DNA of 64,000 nucleotides. Source: Mycobacterium paragordonae. Its GTDB lineage: Bacteria; Actinomycetota; Actinomycetes; Mycobacteriales; Mycobacteriaceae. Of the stretch, positions 16,576 to 23,872 are shown in pieces. Position 1 is the stretch's first letter. Every line of letters begins with the position of its first letter. A program made the position numbers and the translations under genes. The DNA is taken from the NCBI RefSeq assembly GCF_003614435.1, contig NZ_CP025546.1, positions 5,022,001 through 5,086,000 of the forward strand, read 5' to 3'. The notes beneath the pieces are model-generated. The model ran no database searches and was not told the origin of the DNA. It saw nothing but the letters and a program-made list of their open reading frames with translations.

Positions 16576-17082
16576 ATGGACATCGTCGTAGCGGTGATCC
16601 TGATTCTGGCGCTGCTGGTGGGTTCGGCGGTGGCGGTGGTGGCGGTCGTCAATCACCGCCAGCAACGGGCGCTGACCGACGCCAATCAGCTGATCCCGGG
16701 CCGGCCCACCCGCGCTCCCCGGTCGTGGGCCGTGTCGCACGATCCCGAAGCCCGGCTGCACCGCCGGCTGCGGGATGCCATGAAAGCTCTCTACGCCGTC
16801 AATGCCGTCGATACCGGGACGACGGTGGTGCTGCGCGCCGATCTGGAACAGACGGCGCTCGATCTCGACGACCACCTCGTCGCCGTCGCCCAGCTCGCAC
16901 CCAATCACCGCGACGAGTTGCTCGCCACCATCACGACAACGGTCGAGTCCATCGAAGCCGCCGTGGCCCGCTACGCCACCGCCGCCACGATGCCCGACTC
17001 CACCACCCTCGAGGCTGACCTCGCCACCGTGCAACAACACCTCGACGTGACCCGGGAAGTGCAGCGACGGCTCACCGCCTGA
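16576..17082 (+). CDS. Membrane-anchored helical protein of the SPFH operon
   Basis: 168 residues. N-terminal transmembrane helix (MDIVVAVILILALLVGSAVA), then a short basic linker with RPTRAPRSW and a helical cytosolic part with coiled-coil character (LEADLATVQQHLDVTREVQR). It starts four bases after the previous stop, with the Shine-Dalgarno AGGAGG over that stop. It probably works with the SPFH and zinc-ribbon proteins. Its end overlaps the convergent dehydrogenase gene by 11 bases. Confidence 0.75.
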   Translation: MDIVVAVILILALLVGSAVAVVAVVNHRQQRALTDANQLIPGRPTRAPRSWAVSHDPEARLHRRLRDAMKALYAVNAVDTGTTVVLRADLEQTALDLDDHLVAVAQLAPNHRDELLATITTTVESIEAAVARYATAATMPDSTTLEADLATVQQHLDVTREVQRRLTA

Positions 17083-18058
17083 CCGGCGGCAGCACGGGAG
17101 TCACCAGCTCGCCGCTGCGCAGGTAGCTGTCCAGGTTGCGAATCGCCAGCAGCGCCATGGCCTTTCGGGTGCGGGCCGTGGCGCTGCCGATGTGCGGGAA
17201 GAGCACCACGTTGTCCATGGTGAACAGCTCGGCCGGCACGTGCGGTTCGTCGGCGAAGACGTCCAAACCCGCTCCCCCAAGGCCGCCGCCGCGCAGCAAC
17301 TCGACGAGTGCGTCCTGATCCACGACGCTGCCGCGGGCGATGTTGACCAGATAGCCGTCCGGACCCAGTGCCTGCAGGACGGCGCGGTCGACCAGATGAT
17401 GGGTTCCGCCGTCGCCGGTGGTGGCGACGACCAGGACGTCGACGGACTCGGCGAGTTCGGCAGCCGACTCCGCATACCGGTACGGCGAGCCGTCGACGCG
17501 GTGGCGGTTGTGATAGGCGATGGCACAGTCGAATCCGCGCAGCCGGGTTGCGATCGCCGAACCGATGCGCCCCAGACCCAGGATGCCGACCTGCAGGCCG
17601 CTCACGTCGCGCGCATAGCCGAAGGGCCCGTCGGTCGCCCAGCGGCCGGCCCGCACGTAACGGTCGGCGGCGCCGAATCGGCGCAGTGTCATCAGGATCA
17701 GTCCCAGCGCGGTGTCGGCGACGGTGTCGGACAGCACGTCGGGGGTGTTGCTGACGCCGATGCCGCGACGCTTGGCCGCGTCGAGGTCGATGGCGTCCAC
17801 TCCGGCCCCGTTGTTGACGATCGCCTGCAAGTTGGGCAGCGCGGCCATGGTGTCGGCGTCCGCGCCGGGTCCGCCTGAGGTCAGCACCACCCGGATCTCG
17901 GCGCCGTGTTCGGTGAGAAACTCCGTCCTGGCCGGACCGGCTGGGAGCGTGCGGAATTCATACCGCTTGGCCAGTTCGCTCTTGAATGTCGGCTCGAAGG
18001 GCCCGATCCCCAGCAACTCATTCGATTTCTGCACCGTCACCGTTCCATCTTCGCCCAA
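17072..18058 (-). CDS. D-isomer-specific 2-hydroxyacid dehydrogenase
   Basis: 328 residues. NAD(P)-dependent oxidoreductase of the glyoxylate/hydroxypyruvate reductase family. Seen: the nucleotide-binding motif VGILGLGRIGSAIA (about 150-165), the substrate/catalytic Arg in VNIARGSVVDQDALVELL, Glu in DVFADEPHVP and His in LFPHIGSATARTRKAM. The start at 18058 gives MGEDGTVTVQKSNELLGI. An alternative start is the GTG four residues later. Substrate unknown; 2-keto acid reduction is the family reaction. Confidence 0.88.
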   Translation of the reverse strand: MGEDGTVTVQKSNELLGIGPFEPTFKSELAKRYEFRTLPAGPARTEFLTEHGAEIRVVLTSGGPGADADTMAALPNLQAIVNNGAGVDAIDLDAAKRRGIGVSNTPDVLSDTVADTALGLILMTLRRFGAADRYVRAGRWATDGPFGYARDVSGLQVGILGLGRIGSAIATRLRGFDCAIAYHNRHRVDGSPYRYAESAAELAESVDVLVVATTGDGGTHHLVDRAVLQALGPDGYLVNIARGSVVDQDALVELLRGGGLGGAGLDVFADEPHVPAELFTMDNVVLFPHIGSATARTRKAMALLAIRNLDSYLRSGELVTPVLPPVRR

Positions 18059-18081
18059 GCCGTCTGCGCATTACCCTTGGC

Positions 18082-18142
18082 GGCACAACGATTCCCGGCA
18101 CAATGATTCCCGGCACGATGATTCCCCGGCACAGTGATTCCA
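18082..18142 (+). repeat. Four tandem copies of a ~15-bp repeat
   Basis: GGCACAACGATTCCC, GGCACAATGATTCCC, GGCACGATGATTCCCC and GGCACAGTGATTCCA run head to tail, ending two bases before AGGAGG of the VOC gene. Copies differ at one to two positions. It lies between the divergent dehydrogenase and VOC genes and so falls in their shared control region. Confidence 0.8.
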
Positions 18143-18153
18143 AGGAGGTGGCA

Positions 18154-18507
18154 GTGGGCACGCAGGAAGTACGGATGATCGTGTTGTCGACGGACGATCT
18201 CGATGAGTCGATCCGCTTCTACTCCGAGACCCTGGGCATGGCGGTGAAGTTCCGCGACGGCGACCACTTCGCCGCCCTGGACGGCGGGTCGATCACGCTG
18301 GCCCTCGCGACCGCGGTGGATCACCCCATCCCCGGACAGGTCGTCGTCGGCATCAAGACCTCGGACGTCGACGCCGCGGCCAAGGCCATCGAGGCCAGCG
18401 GCGGCGGCATCGTGCGGGCCCCCTACGACGATGCTCACGAGCGCCGCGCCGTGGTCTACGACAACAAAGGCAACGGTCTGGTGTTCTACAGCCCCCTGGC
18501 CCGGTGA
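18154..18507 (+). CDS. VOC (glyoxalase/bleomycin-resistance) superfamily protein
   Basis: 117 residues from GTG 18154, with AAGGAGG seven bases upstream. One vicinal-oxygen-chelate module pair: MIVLSTDDLDESIRFYSETL, then FRDGDHFAALDGGSITLALA and VVYDNKGNGLVFYSP. Metal-ligand positions are not convincing (Met, Leu, Val/Phe rather than His/Glu), so it may be non-metal or dimer-only. Function not assignable. Confidence 0.78.
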   Translation: MGTQEVRMIVLSTDDLDESIRFYSETLGMAVKFRDGDHFAALDGGSITLALATAVDHPIPGQVVVGIKTSDVDAAAKAIEASGGGIVRAPYDDAHERRAVVYDNKGNGLVFYSPLAR

Positions 18508-18537
18508 GTTTCACCGGCGGCGCCAGTCTGCATCGGG

Positions 18538-19152
18538 GTGAGCAGAACCAACCTCTCGATGTCGATCTCCGCCGACGGCTACGTGGCCGGCCCCGATCAA
18601 TCCGCTGAGCATCCCCTGGGCCGCGGCGGCGAACAGCTGCACGGCTGGCACCTCGGGCCCGCCAAAGACCATCCCGCCAACCGCCAGGTGGTGTCGGAGA
18701 TGCTCGACGACATGGGCGCAACCATCATGGGGCGCAATATGTTCGGCCCGGTCCGCGGCGAGTGGGCGGGCTCCGACTGGGCCGGCTGGTGGGGTGACGT
18801 TCCGCCGTACCACTGCCCCGTCTTCGTCCTGACGCACTATCCGCACGAACCCATTGAGCTGCGGGGTGGGACGACGTTTCACTTCGTCACCGACGGCATC
18901 GAATCGGCCTATGCGCGAGCCCGGGACGCGGCCGGCGACCGGCCCATCTCGATCGCGGGCGGAGCCTCGTGCGCGCGGCAGGCGATCCGGGCCGGTCTCG
19001 TCGACGAGATCGATCTCCAGCTGAATCCGGTGATACTCGGCTCGGGCGAGCGTCTTTTCGACGGCCTGCCGGCCGGTGAACCCGGGCTCGAACTGGTCCG
19101 CGTACTCGAGGCGCCGGGCGTCGCGCATCTGCGGTACCGCGTCATCCGATAG
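18538..19152 (+). CDS. Dihydrofolate-reductase-like (RibD C-terminal) protein
   Basis: 204 residues from GTG 18538. The RibD_C/DHFR-like fold is seen in LSMSISADGYVAGPDQS, TIMGRNMFGPVRGEW, FVLTHYPHEPIEL, ISIAGGASCARQAIRAGLVD and LQLNPVILGSGERLFD. NADPH-dependent reductase of unknown substrate; mycobacteria carry many such paralogues. About 30 bp after the VOC gene, same strand, so possibly co-transcribed. Confidence 0.85.
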   Translation: MSRTNLSMSISADGYVAGPDQSAEHPLGRGGEQLHGWHLGPAKDHPANRQVVSEMLDDMGATIMGRNMFGPVRGEWAGSDWAGWWGDVPPYHCPVFVLTHYPHEPIELRGGTTFHFVTDGIESAYARARDAAGDRPISIAGGASCARQAIRAGLVDEIDLQLNPVILGSGERLFDGLPAGEPGLELVRVLEAPGVAHLRYRVIR

Positions 19153-19156
19153 GCCG

Positions 19157-19195
19157 CAAGAACCCGGCAAGAATCCACCAAGGATCCTTCAAGTC
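19157..19195 (+). promoter_or_regulatory. Four CAAGAA-type direct repeats at 11-bp period
   Basis: CAAGAA at 19157, CAAGAA at 19168, CAAGGA at 19179 and CAAGTC at 19190, each exactly 11 bp after the last, about 50-90 bp upstream of the thioesterase ATG at 19244. This is the longest array of the motif in the window. Confidence 0.6.
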
Positions 19196-19243
19196 GCATC
19201 CGTGATCGTGAGCCTTACCAGCCACGAGAAGAAGGCGACGATC

Positions 19244-19924
19244 ATGCGGATGTTCTGTTTCCACCACGCCGGCGGCGGCAGCCTGACATTCAAAGCCTGG
19301 CAGCGGGCTCTCGCGCCGGCGGTCGAGGTGATTCCCGTCGAGATCGCCAACCGCGAGCGCTTCAGCACGATGCGCGATCTCGTCGACGAGGTCAACGAGC
19401 AACTGCGCCCCTACCTCGACGAGCCGCACATGTTCTTCGGCCACAGCTTCGGCGCGCTGCTCGCCTACCGGCTGGCGTCGGTACGGGCGGCGGCGGGCGC
19501 CACGCTGCCCCGCGCGGTGTTCCTGTCCGCTTACGCCCCGCCGCACCTGCCGCCGCCGCTGCACCTGGTCGACGGCCTGGACGACGAGCAACTGGTCACG
19601 TTGTTCTCCGATCTGGGCGGCTGGCCCACCGGATTGACCCGCTGGCCCACGCTGCACGAGCGGGCCGTCAGCACCACCCGGCACGACCTGCGGCTCTGCG
19701 CGACCGACCGCGAGGAGAACAGCGCGGAGCTGCCCTGCCCGATCCACGTCTTCGGCGGCAGCGAAGACCCCCTGGTCAGCGAGTCCGACCTGCGCGAATG
19801 GCGTACCCGCACGACCGCGGACTTCTCGGTGCAGATCCTGCGCGGCGGCCACTTCTACCTGCGGGACCGCCAGCCGCTGTTCGAGACGCTGAAGCCCCTG
19901 GTGTCGACGGTTCTGGCCGCGTGA
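19244..19924 (+). CDS. Type II thioesterase (TesA/GrsT-like)
   Basis: 226 residues starting MRMFCFHHAGGGSLTFKAWQ; alternatively GTG 19203, which adds 14 residues. Type II thioesterase hallmarks are the N-terminal FHHAGGG, nucleophile elbow FFGHSFGALLAYRL (about residue 65), YAPPHLPPP, acid in GSEDPLVSE and His in GGHFYLRDR. Such enzymes clear or release acyl chains from carrier proteins of PKS/NRPS. No PKS gene is in the window, so it must act in trans or on other acyl thioesters. Preceded by the CAAGAA array. Confidence 0.85.
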   Translation: MRMFCFHHAGGGSLTFKAWQRALAPAVEVIPVEIANRERFSTMRDLVDEVNEQLRPYLDEPHMFFGHSFGALLAYRLASVRAAAGATLPRAVFLSAYAPPHLPPPLHLVDGLDDEQLVTLFSDLGGWPTGLTRWPTLHERAVSTTRHDLRLCATDREENSAELPCPIHVFGGSEDPLVSESDLREWRTRTTADFSVQILRGGHFYLRDRQPLFETLKPLVSTVLAA

Positions 19925-19975
19925 GAGGGCGCCTCAGCTTGACGCGTGTGACCGGACTCGCCAAGGTACTAGGCG

Positions 19976-20506
19976 ATGATTCGGAAATGTTTCTGGTCGG
20001 TGGCGGCGGGTCTGATGCTCGCCGTCGTCGCTCCGGCCGCGCCGGCCGCGGCGGCGCCCGGGGATGACGACACCGCCGGTGGATGGGTGCCCGACGGCCA
20101 GGAACTCAGCACCTTCGACCTTGCCGACCCCGCCGTCAACCGCCTCACCCCGGCGCTGCTGCACGCGATCCAGCGGGCAGCGCACGGCGCCAAGGCGGAC
20201 GGCATCACGCTCGGCCTCACCTCCGGGTGGCGCTCGCCGGAATTCCAGCAGCAGTTGTTCAATGACGCAGTCGCCCGGTACGGCAGCGCGGCGATCGCCA
20301 GCGAGTACGTCGCCTCCCCCGAGACGTCCAAACACGTCATCGGCCACGCCGTTGACGTCGGCCCCACCGCCGCCGACACCTGGCTCATCCGCAACGGGTC
20401 GGCCTACGGGCTGTGCCAGATCTACGCCAACGAGATCTGGCACTTCGAGCTGGCGTCCGACTATGGGGGCACCTGTCCGCCGTTGCGGCCAAACGCGGCC
20501 GGCTGA
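19976..20506 (+). CDS. Secreted M15 D-alanyl-D-alanine carboxypeptidase
   Basis: 176 residues. Signal peptide (IRKCFWSVAAGLMLAVVAPA ... AAAAPG) and a VanY-type M15 domain: SGWRSPEFQQQLF, SKHVIGHAVDVGP (the zinc-binding SxHxxGxAxD motif) and EIWHFELA (the WHxE motif). The product should trim D-Ala from peptidoglycan stem peptides outside the membrane. Two Cys (GLCQIY, GGTCPP) may form a disulfide. The next gene begins eight bases downstream. Confidence 0.9.
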   Translation: MIRKCFWSVAAGLMLAVVAPAAPAAAAPGDDDTAGGWVPDGQELSTFDLADPAVNRLTPALLHAIQRAAHGAKADGITLGLTSGWRSPEFQQQLFNDAVARYGSAAIASEYVASPETSKHVIGHAVDVGPTAADTWLIRNGSAYGLCQIYANEIWHFELASDYGGTCPPLRPNAAG

Positions 20507-20513
20507 CACCCAC

Positions 20514-21296
20514 ATGCTCGAAGTCATCGACAAGGGCGATCCCACCGACGAGCATCCGGTACCACTGCTGTTCGTTCACGGCGCCTGGCACGGGGCCTGG
20601 TGCTGGGACGAGCACTTCCTCGATTTCTTCGCGGGCCACGGATACCGCGTCGTCGCCCCGAGTCTGCGCGGCCACGGCGCAAGCCCCGGTGCGCTGCGCG
20701 GGGCGCGCATCCGGGACTACGTCGCCGATGTGGCCTCGACAGCGGAGTCGTTGCCGACGCCGCCGGTGGTGATCGGGCATTCGATGGGCGGCTTTGTGGT
20801 TCAGCACTACCTGACGCGGCACACCGCCGCCGGGGCGATCCTGCTGGCGTCGATCCGGCCCCGGGGCGTGCTCCGGGTGACCGGACGCATCGCCCGCCGC
20901 CACCCGGTGCAGTTCGTCAAGGTGAACGCTCAGATGCGGCTGGGACCGCTGGTGACCACGCCCGCACTGGCCAGGGAGTTGTTCTTCTCCGCGGCGATGC
21001 CGCAGGCGGACGTCATCTCTTATCAGGGTCGGCTCCAGGACGAGTCCTATCGAGCCTTTCTCGACATGCTCGCACTCGACCTGGTCGACCCGAAACAAGT
21101 CAGTCGCGTGCCCCTGCTGGTGCTCGGCGCCGAGCACGACGCCATCGTCACGCCACGCGAAACCCGCAGTATCGCAGCACATTACGGGACTGAGGTAGAG
21201 GTGTTTCCGGACCTGGCCCACGACGTCATGCTGGAACCCGGCTGGCGGGCGGTGGCCGAGCGAATGCAGAGCTGGCTCGCCGCGCACGGACTGTAG
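20514..21296 (+). CDS. Alpha/beta hydrolase
   Basis: 260 residues. Seen: LLFVHGAWHGAWCWDEHFLD (oxyanion region), SLRGHGAS, nucleophile elbow IGHSMGGFVVQHYL (about residue 90), acid in LGAEHDAIVTP and His in DLAHDVMLEPGW. Lysophospholipase/epoxide-hydrolase-like, substrate unknown. It follows the M15 peptidase by eight bases and is probably co-transcribed. Confidence 0.85.
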   Translation: MLEVIDKGDPTDEHPVPLLFVHGAWHGAWCWDEHFLDFFAGHGYRVVAPSLRGHGASPGALRGARIRDYVADVASTAESLPTPPVVIGHSMGGFVVQHYLTRHTAAGAILLASIRPRGVLRVTGRIARRHPVQFVKVNAQMRLGPLVTTPALARELFFSAAMPQADVISYQGRLQDESYRAFLDMLALDLVDPKQVSRVPLLVLGAEHDAIVTPRETRSIAAHYGTEVEVFPDLAHDVMLEPGWRAVAERMQSWLAAHGL

Positions 21297-21309
21297 ATCA
21301 CGGGCGCAT

Positions 21310-21337
21310 CAAGAATCTATTGAGAATTCCACAAGCC
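21310..21337 (+). promoter_or_regulatory. CAAGAA-type direct repeats at 11-bp period
   Basis: CAAGAA at 21310, TGAGAA at 21321 and CAAGCC at 21332, 11 bp apart, 65-92 bp upstream of the secreted DUF732 gene ATG. Fourth instance of the motif, with two degenerate copies. Confidence 0.5.
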
Positions 21338-21401
21338 GTGCGCATGAGGCTTTGGTTAACGCAAACCAGCGTCCACCACCCTCAGTAACACGGAGATAGC
21401 A

Positions 21402-21737
21402 ATGTTCACTCGTCGTTTCACCGCTTCCCTGGCCGGCACCACCCTCACCGCCGCCACGCTCGGCCTGGCCGCCCTCGGCCTGGCCGGCACGGCTGGCGCA
21501 AGCACGGTCGACGACAGCTTCATCGCGCAGATCAAGGCTGACGGCATCACCCCGCCCAGCAACGCGCGGGCCATCAGCGAGGCGCACGCCGTCTGCAGCG
21601 CGCTCGACGCCGGCCAGTCCAGCAAGCAGGTCATCAGCGGAGTGGCCCAGCGGACCGGCCTGAGCAGCAACGGTGCCCACACCTTCGCCGTCGACGCCGC
21701 CAGCGCCTACTGCCCGCAGTACGTCACCACCACCTGA
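21402..21737 (+). CDS. Secreted DUF732 protein
   Basis: 111 residues. Signal peptide with hydrophobic core ([20 protein letters not shown], cleavage near AGAS), then a DUF732 domain: [40 protein letters not shown] and [12 protein letters not shown], with two Cys. A paralogue of the protein at 9239 with low identity. A strong hairpin follows its stop. Confidence 0.88.
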   Translation: MFTRRFTASLAGTTLTAATLGLAALGLAGTAGASTVDDSFIAQIKADGITPPSNARAISEAHAVCSALDAGQSSKQVISGVAQRTGLSSNGAHTFAVDAASAYCPQYVTTT

Positions 21738-21751
21738 CCCTCAACCCGATT

Positions 21752-21783
21752 CGCCGCCTCACAGCTACTGTGGGGCGGCGTTT
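21752..21783. terminator. Bidirectional hairpin terminator
   Basis: 13-bp stem CGCCGCCTCACAG / CTGTGGGGCGGCG (one G-U pair) with loop CTA, followed by TTT on the plus strand. It separates the convergent DUF732 gene and the secreted protein gene on the minus strand. Confidence 0.75.
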
Positions 21784-21795
21784 CGGTGCGCGGGG

Positions 21796-22293
21796 TTAAG
21801 CGCGGAACGCGGCGACCGGCATCTCGACGCTGCCCTGACACGGACCGCTGGCGATGTCGGTGTGCCAGGTGCCGCGCAGCGACCCGTCGGACTGCGGCGC
21901 ATAGAACGCCCACGACTTGGCGGGTGCCCAGACTTTCGGAACCCCCTCTCCCATAAAGCAATCCCACTGAAAGTCGAAGCGCTCAACCCACCGGGTGCCG
22001 TCCCAGGTGTAGTGCGAAGGCACCGAGATCGTCGGGTTGTTGGGTTTCGGGCCGTTGTTGGCGGTGGCGACGCAGGTGGCGGCCGAACACACCGTCGAGA
22101 AGACGTAGTCGGCGCTGAAAGTCTGCTCGGTTTGGCCGGCGGCCACGCTGGTGCCTTTCTTGTCGACCGCGTACCTCACCAGCGAGTACTTGCCGTTCCA
22201 CGACGGTGTTGCCGCGTGCGCCGCCGGCATGCCGAGTGCCCCCAGGCATACCGCGAGCATGGCGAACATCCATCCCAGGCGCATCGTGCCCAT
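21796..22293 (-). CDS. Secreted Cys-paired mycobacterial protein
   Basis: 165 residues from ATG 22293 (MGTMRLGWMFAMLAVCLGAL, signal peptide cleaved near AAHA). The mature domain begins SWNGKYSLVRYAVDKKGTSV, then VFSTVCSAATCVATANNGP, FDFQWDCFMGEG and ASGPCQGSVEM: four Cys in the same order as in the 8509 protein, so a paralogue. The ATG at 22284 (MRLGW) is an alternative start. Role unknown; probably cell-wall or secreted. Confidence 0.75.
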   Translation of the reverse strand: MGTMRLGWMFAMLAVCLGALGMPAAHAATPSWNGKYSLVRYAVDKKGTSVAAGQTEQTFSADYVFSTVCSAATCVATANNGPKPNNPTISVPSHYTWDGTRWVERFDFQWDCFMGEGVPKVWAPAKSWAFYAPQSDGSLRGTWHTDIASGPCQGSVEMPVAAFRA

Positions 22294-22342
22294 GCTGCCG
22301 GTCGGATGACGCGACGGGGTATCGAGGCGGATACGATCCCGC

Positions 22343-22873
22343 TCAACCCAATTCGAACTTCGTCGCACCGAACGGCTCGGCTGTTCCCAGCGCGAACACC
22401 GCGGTCGGTTGCACCCGGTAGAGATGCCACGGCGCCCGTCCCGCCGAGGGCGCGCTGAACGGCGCGGTGAGCGCGTCTCCGGCCACCTCCGCCGGCCAGC
22501 CGTCTGCGGCGTATATCGCTGCCACAGAGGTTAATTCGCTGCTGTCGGTGACCCGGTCGGCGGTGCCTTCGATGATGAGGTCAAAGGGCTCGGTGGCGAC
22601 GCTGACGGTGCATCGGGCGTCCCGCGCCAGATTCCGCGACTTGCGGGTGGTCGGGCCGGATGTGAAATACCAGGTGCCGTCCACCGATTGCACCCCGACC
22701 GGCATGACGTGCGGACTCCCGTCGGGATTGGTGGTGGTGAGCCAGGTCGTGTGCCGTTGCGGGCCACCGGTTCCCGGCGCCTGCGGTAACGGGCCGTCCA
22801 GCACCGCTCTGACCCGGTCCCACTCGATCGGCGGTGTCCCGTATCCGTCGAGGTTGTGCTGTGTGATCGTCAT
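22343..22873 (-). CDS. Pyridoxamine-5'-phosphate-oxidase-family flavin/F420 protein
   Basis: 176 residues. Split-barrel flavoprotein fold: TTWLTTTNPDGSPHVMPVGV, then VDGTWYFTSGPTTRKSRNLA (flavin or F420 contact), ARCTVSVATEPFDLIIEGTA and LYRVQPTAVFAL near the end. Mycobacterial members use F420 or FMN or bind heme; the cofactor is not resolvable here. It starts at ATG 22873, 30 bp after the NUDIX gene stop on the same strand. Confidence 0.83.
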   Translation of the reverse strand: MTITQHNLDGYGTPPIEWDRVRAVLDGPLPQAPGTGGPQRHTTWLTTTNPDGSPHVMPVGVQSVDGTWYFTSGPTTRKSRNLARDARCTVSVATEPFDLIIEGTADRVTDSSELTSVAAIYAADGWPAEVAGDALTAPFSAPSAGRAPWHLYRVQPTAVFALGTAEPFGATKFELG

Positions 22874-22903
22874 AGCTGGATAGACCGTGGCCGGGCCGAA
22901 AGT

Positions 22904-23443
22904 TCATCGCCCGTGTAACAGAAACAGGGCGTAGGCGGCGATCGACTGCGCGTCGGCGATCACACTGTTGCGCATCATCTGCTCGACATCTGCGCGCGGG
23001 AACCAGGCGCTGCGCATGTCCTGCTCCTCGTGTTCGCGATCAGCGTCCCCCTCCGAGATTCCGGTGGCCAGATAGACCCATCCGCGCTGACTGCTCATCC
23101 CGGGGGCGACGTCGAGCTGCCCGAGGGCCTCGAACGACGTTGCCCGCAGCCCGGTTTCCTCACGCAACTCCCGTTCGGCGAGCGCGGCCGGCTCAAGGTC
23201 GGTTAAATCCGGGGCGGTGCCTTGGGGGAACTCCCAGCGGCGCGCGCCCACCGGATACCGGAATTGCTCCACCAACCGGAATCGCTCTCCGTCGTACGGC
23301 ATTACGAGTGCATAGGTCGGCTTGTCCACGACCGCGTAAATGCCCGGGCTGCCGTCCGGCCGGCGGATGTCGTCTTCGCGCAGGACCATCCAGGGGTTGC
23401 GATACGCCTCACGGGACGCGACGGTTTCGATGAAAGGCACCAA
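22904..23443 (-). CDS. NUDIX hydrolase (ADP-ribose pyrophosphatase-like)
   Basis: 179 residues. NUDIX box seen as EFPQGTAPDLTDLEPAAL then AERELREETGL, slightly expanded between G and the REUXEE part, as in ADP-ribose/nucleoside-sugar pyrophosphatases. FRLVEQFRYPVGARRWEFPQ precedes it. Metal-dependent hydrolysis of X-linked nucleoside diphosphates expected. The initiator is at 23443 (MVPFIETVASREAY). Divergent from the VOC gene, with about 60 bp between them. Confidence 0.88.
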   Translation of the reverse strand: MVPFIETVASREAYRNPWMVLREDDIRRPDGSPGIYAVVDKPTYALVMPYDGERFRLVEQFRYPVGARRWEFPQGTAPDLTDLEPAALAERELREETGLRATSFEALGQLDVAPGMSSQRGWVYLATGISEGDADREHEEQDMRSAWFPRADVEQMMRNSVIADAQSIAAYALFLLHGR

Positions 23444-23502
23444 GCCAGTATTGACTCATGGTGCTGCCGGCTTCGCGCGACGTTGCACGAAAGGAGCGGA
23501 GG

Positions 23503-23859
23503 ATGCTGACGTTCGAGGAGATCTGCATCGACGCGGCTGACCCGACCACCCTCGGCCAGTGGTGGGCGCGAGCGCTGGGCTGGCAACACGAGATTGACGA
23601 GGAAGGCGACGTGCGGCTCACCGCGCCGCATGGGGCGGGCCCGTCCTGGATGTTTCTTCGCGTCGCTGACGAGCGAATCGTCAAGAATCGCATCCACTTC
23701 GACTTCCGTCCCGATGATCAGGAGGCCGAAGTTCGGCGCCTGCTCGAGTTGGGCGCGCGCCAGGTCGACATCGGTCAGGGTAGGCAGAGCTGGGTGGTAC
23801 TGGCCGATCCGGAGGGCAACGAGTTCTGCGTGCTGGCGGCGAACCGGGACGGGGAGTAG
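23503..23859 (+). CDS. VOC-like (glyoxalase_6) protein
   Basis: 118 residues from ATG 23503, with AAAGGAGC upstream. Reads LTFEEICIDAADPTTLGQWW, ARALGWQHEIDEEGDVRL, NRIHFDFRPDDQEAEVRRLL and VVLADPEGNEFCVLA, the glyoxalase_6 arrangement common in actinobacteria. Function unknown. The downstream membrane glycosyltransferase gene starts 14 bp later. Confidence 0.82.
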   Translation: MLTFEEICIDAADPTTLGQWWARALGWQHEIDEEGDVRLTAPHGAGPSWMFLRVADERIVKNRIHFDFRPDDQEAEVRRLLELGARQVDIGQGRQSWVVLADPEGNEFCVLAANRDGE

Positions 23860-23872
23860 GACCCCGACGTCG

